From Kryptolebias marmoratus (lineage: Eukaryota > Chordata > Actinopteri > Cyprinodontiformes > Rivulidae): a DNA stretch of 64,000 nt. The stretch spans positions 10,233,517 to 10,297,516 of the forward strand of contig NC_051435.1 of NCBI RefSeq assembly GCF_001649575.2, given 5' to 3'. The position numbers and the translations under genes are program-made. Positions 23,501 to 32,622 of the stretch are shown one piece after another (position 1 is the stretch's first letter; the number at the start of each line of letters is the position of its first letter). The notes beneath the pieces were generated by a model that searched no databases, had not been told where the DNA came from, and saw nothing but the letters and a program-made list of their open reading frames with translations.

Positions 23501-26500
23501 TCCATCCAGTGGTTCATGGGATATTTTGCTAAGAATCAGACAAGGTCATCGACAACAGTTAATGCCAAAATTCAGGCAAAGATCTCGCAAAACGTGTCGT
23601 CCTTTGATTTATATTGCAGGTAAAATTGAAAATGTAGTTTAAAAGTAAAAAAAAACCCAGTGCTTTGAATAACTGATATTTTTGTGTCAGTTTTATTATT
23701 TTGCCTTCTAACATGTTACCTGATGTTACAGACCAGCAGTTGCTGTGATCTTACTGTTCTTTTCTGGCAGCATCAAGTAGGATAGGACTAGTTTTGTTTT
23801 CATGTTGTTTTCTTAGCTTTATATTTCTTAAAAGCTCACGCAGTATGAAGTGCGAGTGTCAGGAAGGCTACAAAGGAGTAAACCAACACAGGAGGGATAA
23901 ATAAGAGTGGAAAGAGACATGGTCTGCGCTTTATTAAAGGTGACATTTATAACAAGAGCTTTGGGCTTCATCGATGAGACATCATCAAAATATATAATTT
24001 CCGCACTTCAATATAAAAAAACATTCTTTGCTCTGTGGGTTTTGTGCTGCAAAAGGTCAGAAGTCTGTGACAGTAAAACAATATTTGTCTGGCTCCGGAG
24101 CCGTATGGATGGTCTGACTCTGCACTCACTGGAAAATCCTTTCTGGTTATGTCAGGATGTTTGAGGGAGACCTTTGTTTTGTGTGGTGTCACTGTTACTT
24201 TTGACCAAAATGAGCAGTGAAAAGGTTTATGGCTGTCTCATGCACTCATTCCTACAGTTTTGTTTCCATAGAAACACTGAGCGCCGGGCAGCCGTGCATT
24301 TTAGAGTTACATAAGGCTTTACCAATAATACGACATACAATCTGATGTGGGATTTCTCATTTGAATGGATTCCTATTTTAGGAATAATACACAACAGCAG
24401 AAAATAACTAAATTAGTCTTTCTTTTTCCTCCCTGTGCTATTTTAAGCTGTTTACATGCATTGCGATCTGGAAGTATTAGTCTATTTAACATAATCTTTA
24501 AACATATTTAACACTGTCGTTTCTTTTAAATGTGTCATGGCCTCACTGAGAGTCGAGGTGCAGAGTTCCGTATTATTGCCGCCTCTGTTACAGTGCGTGG
24601 CATATGAAGGTGGGCGTTGCAGAACAGCAGGTCTTTAGCAACACAATTGATCATACATGATGCAACTGTGTCGATAATTATGCAACTTCTCAGGCATCAG
24701 TGCCTGAGTAATGTATGTAAATTAAATGTACATTAATGAGTGATTACATCCAGAACCATTAATTATTGTTGTTTTGAAGAATTGCACAGCTGATCCACAT
24801 CTCAGGTCGGGGTGGGAGTCTTCAGGCACCTCACGATCTAATTCGATTACAATCCAAAGGGCTGTGATGCAATTATAAAACATTCATAATCACACTTCAA
24901 ACCAATTCCTGAACATAGAATCTCTTAGACCTGGAAGAAACAAAATAATTGACTCTACATGGCAGTATAAAACAGTTTTCATTCAAACAACATGTTGGGA
25001 ACCAAATGAACAAAAGGAGTCAAAATGCTGAGTACAGTGACATAAGATTCTGTTCATCGATACATCACATTAGAGCTATCATATCTGCTTTCTTCATTGT
25101 TTCACGATTTCGCTTTGTTATTGTTGGAGAGGGTGAGATTGGCTGTGTTAGTATTTTCAGCATATGATGATCCTGTTCTATGGCGGCTCCAAAAGGTGCA
25201 ACATAAGGTAGTATCTCACTGGGCTGCAGACGTTGGAGAGTAGCTGGGGACTAAAAATTATGAGAAAAAAGGTGAATTTTCAGTTTCAGTCTCACTCAAG
25301 ACTGAGTGTTTGCAACTATATGATTGGCTAGTCAAGCAGCCGCATTTCTCACTGCAAATGTTTTCAGTTAACGGCGCATTTTTTACACAGTTTGCAACTG
25401 TATTTTAAGTCGTAAATGGAGACTCTGGAGACTCCTTCATGAATGCCGTTCGCCAACTAGTCTCCAACAGTCGCAGCCCAGATACTACCTTTAACAACTG
25501 CAGTCGGCTGTTTTTTTTTTCTTCTCCGAGTGGAAACGTGTATACAACTTTCATATAGTGTGGCTCTGGTAAACTCATTTTCCCCTTTAACTTCTTGAAG
25601 CCAAAGCATTTCCAAACACTGGCTTTAAATGCAATTTAGTCAGCCATCTTGTTCTTGTGTGTCTGCTGTGTGCTGCACTTCTGCATTTCTCAACAATAAT
25701 GATCAATTTTTGACATTTATAAACCAAACAGTTCACGTTTTCAATAACATGCATCAAAAACTAGATTATAACCCTAACCCCTAATCTCAGAGCGATATTT
25801 GTGGACTGTTTGTCTATGAGGGAATGGACTGGATGAGAATTTATCCCCAAGGCTGCAAGTTTTACATGTTTAAGCAGACAGAAGTCTTGCATCATCCTGC
25901 ACCATCTACAAAAAACAACAGGGCATTATTACTAGATGTAAGATGAAGCTTTCTGACTCATGCATATTAGTGTAATTTTTTTTTTGCCTCTAGCACAATA
26001 TCATTCCACTCAATTTGACCTTTTTTGCTTGTATCGACTGGTAAAGGTGGTGCTGGTGTAGCTATGCATTTACATTATAGATTTCAAGTTAGCCTTGCAG
26101 CATCGAGTCTACTGTTCGATAAAGCAGATTACTTCTGGTGGCAATTAGGTGGCCGTTATAAAACCCAAGCTGAAGGTGTTTCACACTCTAACATCCATGT
26201 CTTTTGATGGTGGCGATGCTTTGGTTGGGGGCACTTTAACAGGCTCGCCGTGCAATAAGATTTTCATTCACGGTTTAACTCTCAGTCCCTTTTTGCCCCT
26301 AAGTTCAAATGAGCAATGCCCACTTTATTCACTGCAGCACGCTTCCGTGAGCCTGAAGGCGCTGGGAGTTTGATGCAATAAAGCTGAAGTAATACAGCGA
26401 ATGCCCCAAACGCACTCGATGTTCAGCCTCCTGCACATCTGTGATTGTGTACAGAGTTGTGATCAGTGAATTATTTCATGATCTTGGGAATCGGGCAGAG

Positions 26501-29104
26501 TCACAGATGCCTTTCATTTGGATGACGACATTTCGGCAATCAGCAGCAGCAGTAAAGTCACAGTTTGGACTCAAATGTTGCTGCTCGAACAGAATCGAGC
26601 TCTTAATTAAGACGTGATAATAGGAGAAAACAAAAACAGATTTCCTAATTGGTTTCAACAAGTTTTAACAGGAAAATCCTGTGGATTAAAAAAAGGAAGG
26701 TTCTTCTAAATTAGGTCTTTCAGCATTAAATTGAAAAGTTCTTTTATTTTTTTTTCAAGTAGAATGTTAATTTTATGAAATTCATCTGGCTTTTCTGTAA
26801 GCAGTGGAGTATGATATTATTTACAGACAACCATGATAGCAGCTGCTGAATAATAGTGATGAGTAATCACTAATAAGCATCCAATAACATGTCATAAAAA
26901 TGTTTAGCGTTGACTAATTCAAACCACAGAATTTTGCTGTAATAATTTGCTTTTTGAGGATTTCAAGAGATTTCTGATGCTTGGGTTTAATGGAATAAAT
27001 GTTGCGTCTGCGAGGAAACGTTTATTCCAAATTTATCGTAGCGTGATTGGGAGCAAACACACATTCACACACACAGCAGATGCTAAGCAGGGTTTTTGGT
27101 TTTAATATGTTTTTAGTTAAACAAAACTGAACAATTTGAGTTAAAACTGCCAGTTTTGGCCTAAAATGTAAAATTAAGCTGTAGGTTGAAATGAATTGCT
27201 TTTGTTAATTCAAAGAAAGAGACAAAAGACATTTTTGTGTAAATTAAACCTCTCAAAGCCTTTTCTCGCAGCTATCCCCCCAGAGATAATGTAGTACTCT
27301 GGCAATACTGATTATCTTAATCCTCTATCTTTTGTAGCTAGTAGCCAAGCTTAAGATGTGAACTGAACTGTTAGGAAGCATGAGCAGTGATGCGTGAACC
27401 TCCTTTTAAACAAGGAACCTTTTTCTTTAATTGTCCTCGCTTGCCTCAGAAAGGTGGACGATAATGTAAATGTCTGTGTGCGCGTACTTACTTGTCTGTT
27501 AGTAAAATATCTCATGAACCAGTAGACACATTTCATTGAAACTCTCTGAAAGTAATCACTGGATGTACATCTACCACTGATTTGTTTTTGGAGCTAATTC
27601 AATTCAAGTTGGCTGCCACAGCTAGCCAGCCTTCGAAAATACAAAAATGACTACAACTCAGTCAATTTTGAAGATGTTGACCGAAAATACAGTGTGGTAG
27701 TAGCTGAGAGTTATCCACAATACATATTTTAAGATCTTTGCTTAAAATTTTGGCATTAACTGTTGATGTTAATTCTACCTTTCTGTAAATAAAATATCTC
27801 AAAACAGTAAACAAATTTTTACAAAAAGAAGGGCTAAAACTGTAATTTTTATACTAAGATAAAATGATTTTAGTATAAAATTCTAGCATGAAAGCTGTTG
27901 AGTAATATGCATTTATCCAAGGAATATTAGGCCTTTAATTACTTAAAATATTTACCTTTTCTAGTGCATAAAGTTTGCAATTTCTTTTCTGTATCATGCA
28001 GTTTAGAAATGTAAATATTAATGTACAAATACTGTGTAAATATCAAGTTTACTTTGTGTATTTACTGTATGATAACTGCATTGAGAGTTTAATGCCATTA
28101 GGCTTTTCAAAATAAATCGGACCTTTTTAGATTAAATAGTTAGTAATACATAAAAAAAACACACACAGTAAATAATTCAGCTTTTAATTATTTTCCCAAT
28201 TAGTCTGGAAAGTGCTTATAAACATCACAGAGAACAAAAATCAATTAAGCCTTTTATTTAGGCAGCCGGTTGTGTAAAACAGTAAATGCTTGTTCATTAG
28301 GGCTTTTGTGTTTGAATTGTTGTTTGCTTTTGTCACCTAAGACTGGCAAGGATCCTGGCAATAATATTGATTTTTATGGCAAAGTGCCAACAGTTTAATG
28401 TAATCTGAGTTGTGGAACATTTAATCTTTGGGCCTGACTGTGTTTGCATGTGGAAAATCAATGATAATTCCAGAAGATTAAAGCTATTTGTTTTGTTTGC
28501 TTTGACAGGGATGACCTGCCAAGCGAGGACATCCTACACTGAGGACGAGGTTCTCTGGGGACATCGCTTCTTCCCTGTCATCTCTTTGGAGGAGGGCTTC
28601 TTCAAGGTGGACTACTCTCAGTTTCACGCCACGTTCGAGGTGCCCACTCCTCCTTACAGCGTGAAGGAGCAAGAGGAGGCTCTGCTCCTCTCCTCGCCTC
28701 TCATGGCCCCGTCTCTGTGCAACAGCGGGGAGAAGAACAGCTCTCTGGACTGCCTGGAGACCCTGGAGGACAATGACAGCACCACCAAGCTGCCTACCAA
28801 GCTGCAGAAGATCACGGGGCGGGACGGCCTGCCCAAGAAGCTGCTGAGGATGAGCTCCACCACCTCAGAGATGACTTACAGCTTCGGAGACCTGCCCATG
28901 AAGCTGCAGCGGATCAGCTCTGTTCCTGGAGTCTCCGAGGATAAGCAGGCTGGTAAGACCTGTAAGATCAGCACGGAGCCCATCAGTAAGTCGGTGGCGG
29001 ACTTACCTCCAAAACTGCAGCGACTGGCTGGGGGAGGAGGGGGCAGGATGGACGGACACTTGCCACCCAAACTTAGGAAGATGAATTCAGATCGCTTTAC
29101 ATAA
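896..29104 (+). CDS. kcnj3: GIRK1 (Kir3.1) G-protein-gated inward-rectifier K+ channel subunit, complete; join(896..1573,3437..3653,28509..29104)
   Basis: The three exons join to 1,491 nt, a 496-residue protein plus TAA stop. GIRK1 is a plasma-membrane potassium channel subunit. With GIRK2 or GIRK4 it forms tetramers opened by G-beta-gamma and PIP2 downstream of Gi/o-coupled receptors, slowing heart rate and damping neuronal firing. The sequence shows two membrane segments around a TIGYG filter, an inner-cavity aspartate (D165), a basic PIP2-contact stretch just after TM2 and the long C-terminal tail ending SDRFT that is typical of GIRK1 and not of GIRK2-4. The exon structure and split glycine codon match my recollection of mammalian KCNJ3. 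Introns are 1,863 and 24,855 bp. Exon 2 is 217 nt, so skipping it would shift the frame. Identification is secure. Which teleost paralogue this is, if there are two, cannot be told. Confidence 0.97.
1574..3436 (+). other. kcnj3: kcnj3 intron 1 (1,863 bp)
   Basis: The intron is bounded by GTGAGT at 1574 and a CTCTTTCAG acceptor ending at 3436. Bases 1580-2600 are AT-rich and hold nothing I recognise. Bases about 2610-3225 are an old interspersed repeat, listed separately. No second coding exon or alternative first exon is evident. Confidence 0.93.
2610..3225. repeat. Degraded interspersed teleost repeat in intron 1
   Basis: The stretch opens with 'tgtcaactttatttctggag' and 'gttgaccaaagtgctttgca'. 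It continues through 'ttaaaatcaatcctaaaac' and 'cagttaaaagatgagctgct' to 'aggagtccaagcaaaagata'. From memory this is the order of blocks in a very common teleost interspersed repeat, usually about 600 bp, in which a 'storage-box' of short motifs is conserved. It is AT-biased by decay and has no intact frame. Whether it derives from a LINE 3' end is not certain. It lies entirely within intron 1. Confidence 0.6.
3437..3653 (+). CDS. kcnj3: kcnj3 exon 2: residues 227-298 plus first base of Gly299
   Basis: This exon encodes the middle of the cytoplasmic immunoglobulin-like beta domain, from [20 protein letters not shown] through [14 protein letters not shown]. That is nearly identical to mammalian GIRK1 as I recall it. 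The acceptor is a strong polypyrimidine tract ending CTCTTTCAG at 3428-3436. The donor is GTAAGT at 3654. The exon is 217 nt, leaving one base (G) that completes Gly299 with the first two bases of exon 3. The open frame extends upstream to 3146 through intron sequence, but splicing to 3437 restores the family sequence exactly. The run TTCAGCACC at 3497-3505 coincides with codons for Phe-Ser-Thr and equals one half of a REST/NRSF (RE1) site. Confidence 0.96.
3917..4406. mobile_element. Foldback MITE-like element, near-complete two-arm palindrome
   Basis: The element begins TTAAAGAG at 3917 and ends CCCTTTAA at 4399-4406. The left arm (about 3917-4112) and the reverse complement of the right arm (about 4207-4406) match along their length. 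Shared blocks include ATGATGTTCTGTCAA versus GTGATGTTCTGTCAA, GTGACATCAGT, and AAACAACTCTTT (4100-4112 against 4206-4220). A loop of about 95 bp separates them. It encodes nothing. The TTAA ends and TTAAAGGGATAGT terminus resemble the Angel-type foldback MITEs described in teleosts, as I recall them. The transposase source is unknown. Confidence 0.75.
5150..5538 (+). repeat. Dispersed repeat family A (YY1-bearing), copy 1
   Basis: Matches the window-wide family in order: 'aaatatctcctgaaccactg', 'gaaactttcagaaagg', 'ctcaagatggctgccacagc', 'aaaaatgactata', 'aaaatttggtgtggtag' and 'acacatactctaagg'. It closes with the terminal hairpin GCATGCCTTCAAGGAATGC (5506-5524) and 'ctctttaatt'. Non-coding. 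This is one of the clearest full-length single-unit copies. Confidence 0.8.
8014..8425 (+). repeat. Dispersed repeat family A, copy 2
   Basis: Starts with the family head 'gcctctgaaaggcgaaggca', then a GTGTGTGTGT run and 'atctcatgaacctctagat'. It continues with 'caagatggaaaccacagcta' (YY1-like core decayed), 'atttgatgtggtagtagctg' and the terminal hairpin GCATTCCTTCACGTAATGC (8394-8412), followed by 'tagacctttaatt'. Confidence 0.8.
8758..8806 (+). ncRNA. Decayed hammerhead-ribozyme-like core
   Basis: CTGATGA at 8772-8778 is followed after 14 nt by GAAAC at 8793-8797 and GTC at 8798-8800. This is the order of hammerhead catalytic-core segments with a GUC cleavage triplet. TCAGA (8758-8762) and TCTGA (8802-8806) are complementary across the core and could form a distal stem I. 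Stem II is poor: 'agatctcattgctt' gives at most two or three pairs. Similar CTGATGAAG...GAAACGTC motifs occur in Penelope-like retroelements of animals. This looks like an inactive relic rather than a working ribozyme. Confidence 0.3.
10605..10630. repeat. (TCTA)n tetranucleotide microsatellite
   Basis: About five tandem TCTA units follow a degenerate TATATCTA lead-in. Short enough that it may be invariant. Confidence 0.8.
11783..12222 (-). repeat. Dispersed repeat family A, copy 3 (inverted)
   Basis: Read on the minus strand it runs from the head 'cgcctgaaaagcgaaggtgg' and a GT run through 'cctcatgaaaaactgg', 'actcta' and 'aagatggctgccacaactga' (YY1-like core). It ends in the terminal hairpin region at 11791-11819 ('gcaatccctcaagaaatgcc'). 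Nearly full length. Confidence 0.78.
13430..13932 (+). repeat. Dispersed repeat family A, copy 4
   Basis: Contains 'aaatatctcatgaaccactg', 'aactctcagaaaggaatcac', 'caaggtggctgccacaacta', 'gctaaaatttagtgttgc' and 'acacactctaaggccaacac'. The 'ttaacactgactgtctgttt' linker that begins a second internal unit follows, and the copy ends 'catgcattcttaggccttca'. The second unit is truncated and the terminal hairpin is partly deleted. Confidence 0.78.
17562..18463. mobile_element. Foldback MITE-like element with about 140-bp inverted arms
   Basis: The left arm begins 'tcaaagggatagttcagatc' and includes 'ttctgtggaaacgttatgaa', 'tagatagctctttgaatggc' and 'cagtttggagaaatgg'. The reverse complement of 18310-18463 carries the same blocks in the same order ('ttctgtggaatagttatgaa', 'cagtttggagaaata', 'taactctgactgg'). 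The interior is about 600 bp. Part of it (17740-17800) matches the interior of the element at 32075-32622, and a more GC-rich insert (about 17940-18200) has no counterpart there. No open frame of note. Confidence 0.72.
20491..20692. repeat. Two (GT)n microsatellites 130 bp apart
   Basis: Interrupted GT runs lie at about 20491-20528 and 20660-20692. They create a spurious minus-strand open frame across both (His-Thr runs). No gene is inferred. Confidence 0.9.
22055..22130 (-). repeat. Dispersed repeat family A, short fragment
   Basis: 'gtaaaaatgactgagttata' and 'gctagggtcagttagcaaac' match the middle of the family on the minus strand. About 75 bp, with both ends missing. Confidence 0.5.
23285..23610 (-). 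repeat. Dispersed repeat family A, copy 5 (inverted)
   Basis: On the minus strand: 'aaatatcccatgaaccactg', 'caattcaagatggccgccac' (an intact YY1-like core at 23419-23435) and 'ttgagctaaactttggtgta'. At the other end is the linker 'aacagttaatgccaaaattc' that joins units in tandem copies. The terminal hairpin is not present. Confidence 0.75.
25205..25493. mobile_element. Inverted-repeat (MITE-like) element
   Basis: 'aaggtagtatctcactgggc' at 25205 and the reverse complement of the right end ('aaaggtagtatctgggctgc') match. The match continues through a block ending 'gttggagagtagctgg' versus 'gttggagactagttgg'. The arms are about 45 bp at high similarity, then diverge; the interior has no open frame. 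It is unrelated in sequence to the TTAAAGGG foldbacks. Confidence 0.7.
27435..27941 (+). repeat. Dispersed repeat family A, copy 6
   Basis: Runs from 'gcctcagaaaggtggacgat' through 'aaatatctcatgaaccagta', 'caagttggctgccacagcta' and 'agtgtggtagtagctgagag'. The linker 'ggcattaactgttgatgtta' follows, then the decayed start of a second unit ('aaaatatctcaaaacagtaa') and 'tgcatttatccaaggaatat' with 'taggcctttaatt'. This is the last recognised repeat before exon 3, about 570 bp upstream of its acceptor. Confidence 0.78.
28509..29104 (+). CDS. kcnj3: kcnj3 exon 3: Gly299 to residue 496 and stop (distal cytoplasmic domain and GIRK1 tail)
   Basis: The exon begins after the acceptor TTTGACAG at 28501-28508, completing Gly299, and ends with TAA at 29102-29104. 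Residues 300-345 finish the conserved Kir cytoplasmic domain; L325 in VISLEEGFF matches mammalian L333, implicated in G-beta-gamma activation. Residues 350-496 form the long GIRK1-only tail. It carries five degenerate LPxKL repeats at 393-400, 406-413, 427-434, 464-471 and 483-490, several followed by serines (LLRMSS, LQRISS). A GGGGG run at 473-477 is slightly longer than the human equivalent. S377 aligns with the mammalian PKA site S385, but the -3 arginine is lysine here. The tail drives surface trafficking and high activity of GIRK1-containing channels in mammals. An in-frame ATG lies 32 codons upstream inside the intron, at 28412. Confidence 0.97.
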
Positions 29105-30365
29105 AGCAGGAAACATATTTTAAGTCCTGCTTTCTACTTTTTTTTCCCCTGAAACTGAAAGCCTTGTACTATTGCTAATTTATTAACGGACCATATTCTT
29201 ATATTAAAGGAAATGTAGAATACGTGCACAAATACCTTATATAAATTAGGGTGATGGAAATGAGCACACGTGTCCCTGGAGTGGACATGCTCTGATGAAA
29301 GATCTCAGATTTCTTTTTCTTTTTTCCTTCGTTTTTGTTTATTAGGACGATGTACAATTAGCACAACCTGGCATGTAAGAAACGGCGCATGTAGAATCGA
29401 ATCTCAGTTTCTGGCATGACAATTTCTTCACATCCTATTTTACAAGAAGAAAATCATCAGTGAAGTTAACAGACAGTGGAAAAGTTGCACAAAGCCATAT
29501 GATTTAGAGAACCTACGTCACACAGATTTGATTTGTAGTGAAGAAAGGCACATTATGTTTGTTTTGAGTTGATTGCTTTTGTTGTTTAATGTAAAGTTGT
29601 GGCGATGTTCCGTTTGATTGCATGCTCCTCTTACTGGCTTAGCTATACAGAGGTAATAGAAAAAGATGTTTAGCCTTAACTATATTACCTTGTTTCCATT
29701 TTCATGTTTGTTCACAGCTGTATTTTTTGGTATTTCATATACAAACTATTTTACCATGTGCAATTTTATGACTTTATCCGAGGATCCAAGACAGAACATG
29801 CTGCTAGATGCTGCAGAATATATTTGCAAACGCATTATTAGCATCAGTGGAACTGGGCACAATGCTACACAGTTTTTACTCGCTTATTAATGTAACACTT
29901 AAGTTGAAACATTCTATACTCGTATCTGATAAGCACAAAACAATCATTATATCAATCTCTAATGTTAGAAGGCATTTACGAGCATTTAATGAGATGCAAT
30001 CTTCAGTAGGACAGTGTTGTCTTTCAAAAACCTCCATTAGACTTTCAACTTAGGTGTTACTGGTTAGAATTTGTTGGCCTGTAATAAAAATTATAATCTT
30101 TGTTTTCAGGGCCCAGTTTTTCCTCCTTTGTGATGAAAGCAATAATATTATATTGACTACAATCTATAGCCACAAGGTCTACCACAGCCCCATAATAATC
30201 CTTCTGTTTCCTGAATCCGTGCCATGAAATCTGGTTTTCTCTAAATGCATCAGAGACATTGTATGATAACCAATTTCTTCAGGAATAAAGATCTAACGTA
30301 ACTGTTTGGCATCTTGCTGCTTTGACTATAGATGTACTGTATGCTTTACCGACTCCATGAATAAA
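29105..30365 (+). other. kcnj3: Probable kcnj3 3' UTR
   Basis: Begins right after the stop codon. Candidate polyadenylation signals are ATTAAA at 29203-29208 and AATAAA at 30083-30088, 30284-30289 and 30360-30365. None can be chosen from sequence alone. The stretch is AT-rich and has no recognised repeats, consistent with a long neuronal 3' UTR. The true end may lie further downstream. Confidence 0.5.
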
Positions 30366-32074
30366 TTACTGTCAGTTTGCTTAAGAGGTGATTAAAGATA
30401 ACAGAAGATCCGCAAAACTATTTTTTTTTCTCTGAAAAGCAGACCTGGGCTGTTGCATCCACCACAACGTTGGTCTAAAAATCATCTGAGACTTACCTAG
30501 ACGTTCTTATCCCCCCCGCTGTTTCATCTGAGGTTTATGCATTTCTGAGATATGCTGAAGGAGATGTGCTTAAAGTGACCTTTGGAGCTTGTGCTTTCGC
30601 TGAGCTGTTTCCAGACCTGATCACCAAAGATGGTGAGAAAAACGTGTGGACAGTTTTGTCAAGACACGTGTGAGCGGGTGATTTTGTGCAAGACTTGCAC
30701 TCTGATCGCTGTAAGGGTGAGGAAAGGAGACAGAGAAAGAATATACAGTAGGCAGGAAGTGATGAAAAGTTGTAGAAATGATTGAGTTTTAGCACAACAG
30801 GCTGAGACTGGAGGAGGAGGCTTATTGCTGTCTGTTCTTGTGTTTATATCAGAACAACATCAGCTGAAAACGCTGCAGGTATTCAGGCAGAGCAGCAGTT
30901 AATATGTTGTCATCAGTGTGAGCTCATCTTACACAAAGTCTCCCAAACATTTTGAGGTGAAGCTTTTTTTTTTTTCTTCTAGAGACAGAAATGAAATGAT
31001 CAATAGTTCTCTAACACCTGTTTAAAGCAGTGGCTGCTAGTAATTGAAAAAGAGTACCAAGCGTGAAATTGCAAAGGCAATGAGAATCTCTGAGCTCGTC
31101 CATGTAAAGTTTTTTTAATTTTTTTATGTGATTTCTGAAATTTGGAAGAGAAACACCGAGAAATTACAGTGGTGGAGTAATAACTTGCACTAAAACTAAG
31201 AGACTGCCACTTCCCTTGAGTAGTTCAAGTTACTCTCTGCAATCATCTGACAGCTTTTAACTCTTCACAAACGTCATCTTTTAACAGACAGAAAAAGCTT
31301 CAGATCGCACACTTTGCATGACAGTTTAAGGAACGGATTGTCTGATAAAGCAAAGCAGAGTTGCTCAAATTTCTGAAATTTGATTAGAAGACATTTTTAT
31401 GACTATTTTCATCTAATGCCACCAAAGCATTACGGCTCTAACTGGTTAATTATGGAAATTTACTGTGTTTAAATCTTTTTTGTCCTTTTAGCAGTCACAG
31501 CTGCTGGTTGCACAAAACAAGCTGACTGAGTCATTAAGGACTCTGTGACTATATTCTAAATATTTACTAACCAAAACAACTTAAGTGGTAATAAAAATAA
31601 GTCCTATGATAAAGATATGTAAGTCGCAGACTGAAATGTCAGTTTTGCTCCACCTTCAGCAGTTACAACAATCCAAACCTGCTTTTACATTATTACATTT
31701 ATATTAAAACGATACATTTCTTTCTTTCTTTCTTTATTTTACAGTGTTAAATTCAGAGCCAGTAGTGTATAATCTTTATTCTTTACTTACAGGTTTTTTT
31801 AAAGGTGGATTGAGTCCATCTGCAAAAGAACTAAAACATATTATCCTGTAATTGCTGCGCAATGATGCTTTCGACCCTACATGGCTGAGTTTAAATGACT
31901 CAGTGGAGACATGGAGTCCTTCAAAACTTTTTAAACAAGAATCATGATTTATTTTATTTTTTTCTTTGCAGAAATATTACTAAACAATGTGCCAAAGCAA
32001 ATTTCAATGACAAATTAACTGTAAATTACCTCTGACAACTTGTAATGTATGTATGTATTCAAAGACAAACAATA

Positions 32075-32622
32075 TTAAAGTTAATTTGTTTAGCTCTTTC
32101 GAAGTGGGATTCTGTGGAAAGGTTATGAACCATTAATATCTTACCTGTTGTAGATAGCTCTTTGAATGACCTCAGTTTGAAGAAATTGATTATTTAGCTG
32201 CTCTCTTAAAACAATTCCAATGTCAGAAGTTTTACAGCAGTTTATATAGTTTCATATTAAACCATCAGTGTCTCATTACAGTTAGTTACAATTATAAACA
32301 CTAATTGTGTCACTTCTTGTGCAGCCTGGGACACCTCTGGCAGGAACATCATAATTTTTCTTAGCCATGTGACTAAATTGACAGATTTAAAGGCTTAAAA
32401 TAACATTAGCATGATCCACAATGATCCACAATCACAGTTTGATTTTGGAGTTTTTTTTAAATCCACTTTGGTCTGAGATTAGCCCCAGGTTGATTATTTC
32501 AGTCAGAATTAATTTCTGTTTCTCCAAAATGAAGCCATTCAAAGAGCCATCTACAACAGGTAAGACACTTATTATACCTTTCACATAGAATTGAACTTCA
32601 CAAGATATGAACTATCTCTTTA
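32075..32622. mobile_element. Foldback MITE-like element, same family as 17562-18463
   Basis: The left arm has 'ctgttgtagatagctctttg'. The reverse complement of the right arm (about 32534-32558) has 'ctgttgtagatggctctttg', one mismatch over 24 bp. Both arms also carry 'gaagt..gattctgtg' and 'cattttggagaaa'-type blocks, and the right end is 'gaactatctctttag'. The interior is about 300 bp, shorter than in the 17.5-kb copy. Non-coding. Confidence 0.72.

Larger units (their letters stand above)
3654..28508 (+). other. kcnj3: kcnj3 intron 2 (24,855 bp)
   Basis: The intron runs from GTAAGT at 3654 to TTTGACAG at 28508. It carries seven copies of the YY1-bearing dispersed family, two TTAAAGGG foldbacks (3917-4406, 17562-18463), the inverted-repeat element at 25205-25493, the hammerhead-like relic at 8758-8806 and simple repeats at 10605-10630 and 20491-20692. 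The longest open frames (6006-6605 and 20145-20738, both minus) show no family resemblance, and the second is translated dinucleotide repeat. Stretches without recognised structure include 4410-5145, 5545-8010, 8830-11780 apart from the tetranucleotide run, 14000-17550, 18470-20480, 20700-22050, 23630-25200 and 25500-27430. Unique AT-rich sequence just before exon 3 (28140-28330) could be conserved regulatory DNA, but that is a guess. Confidence 0.93.
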
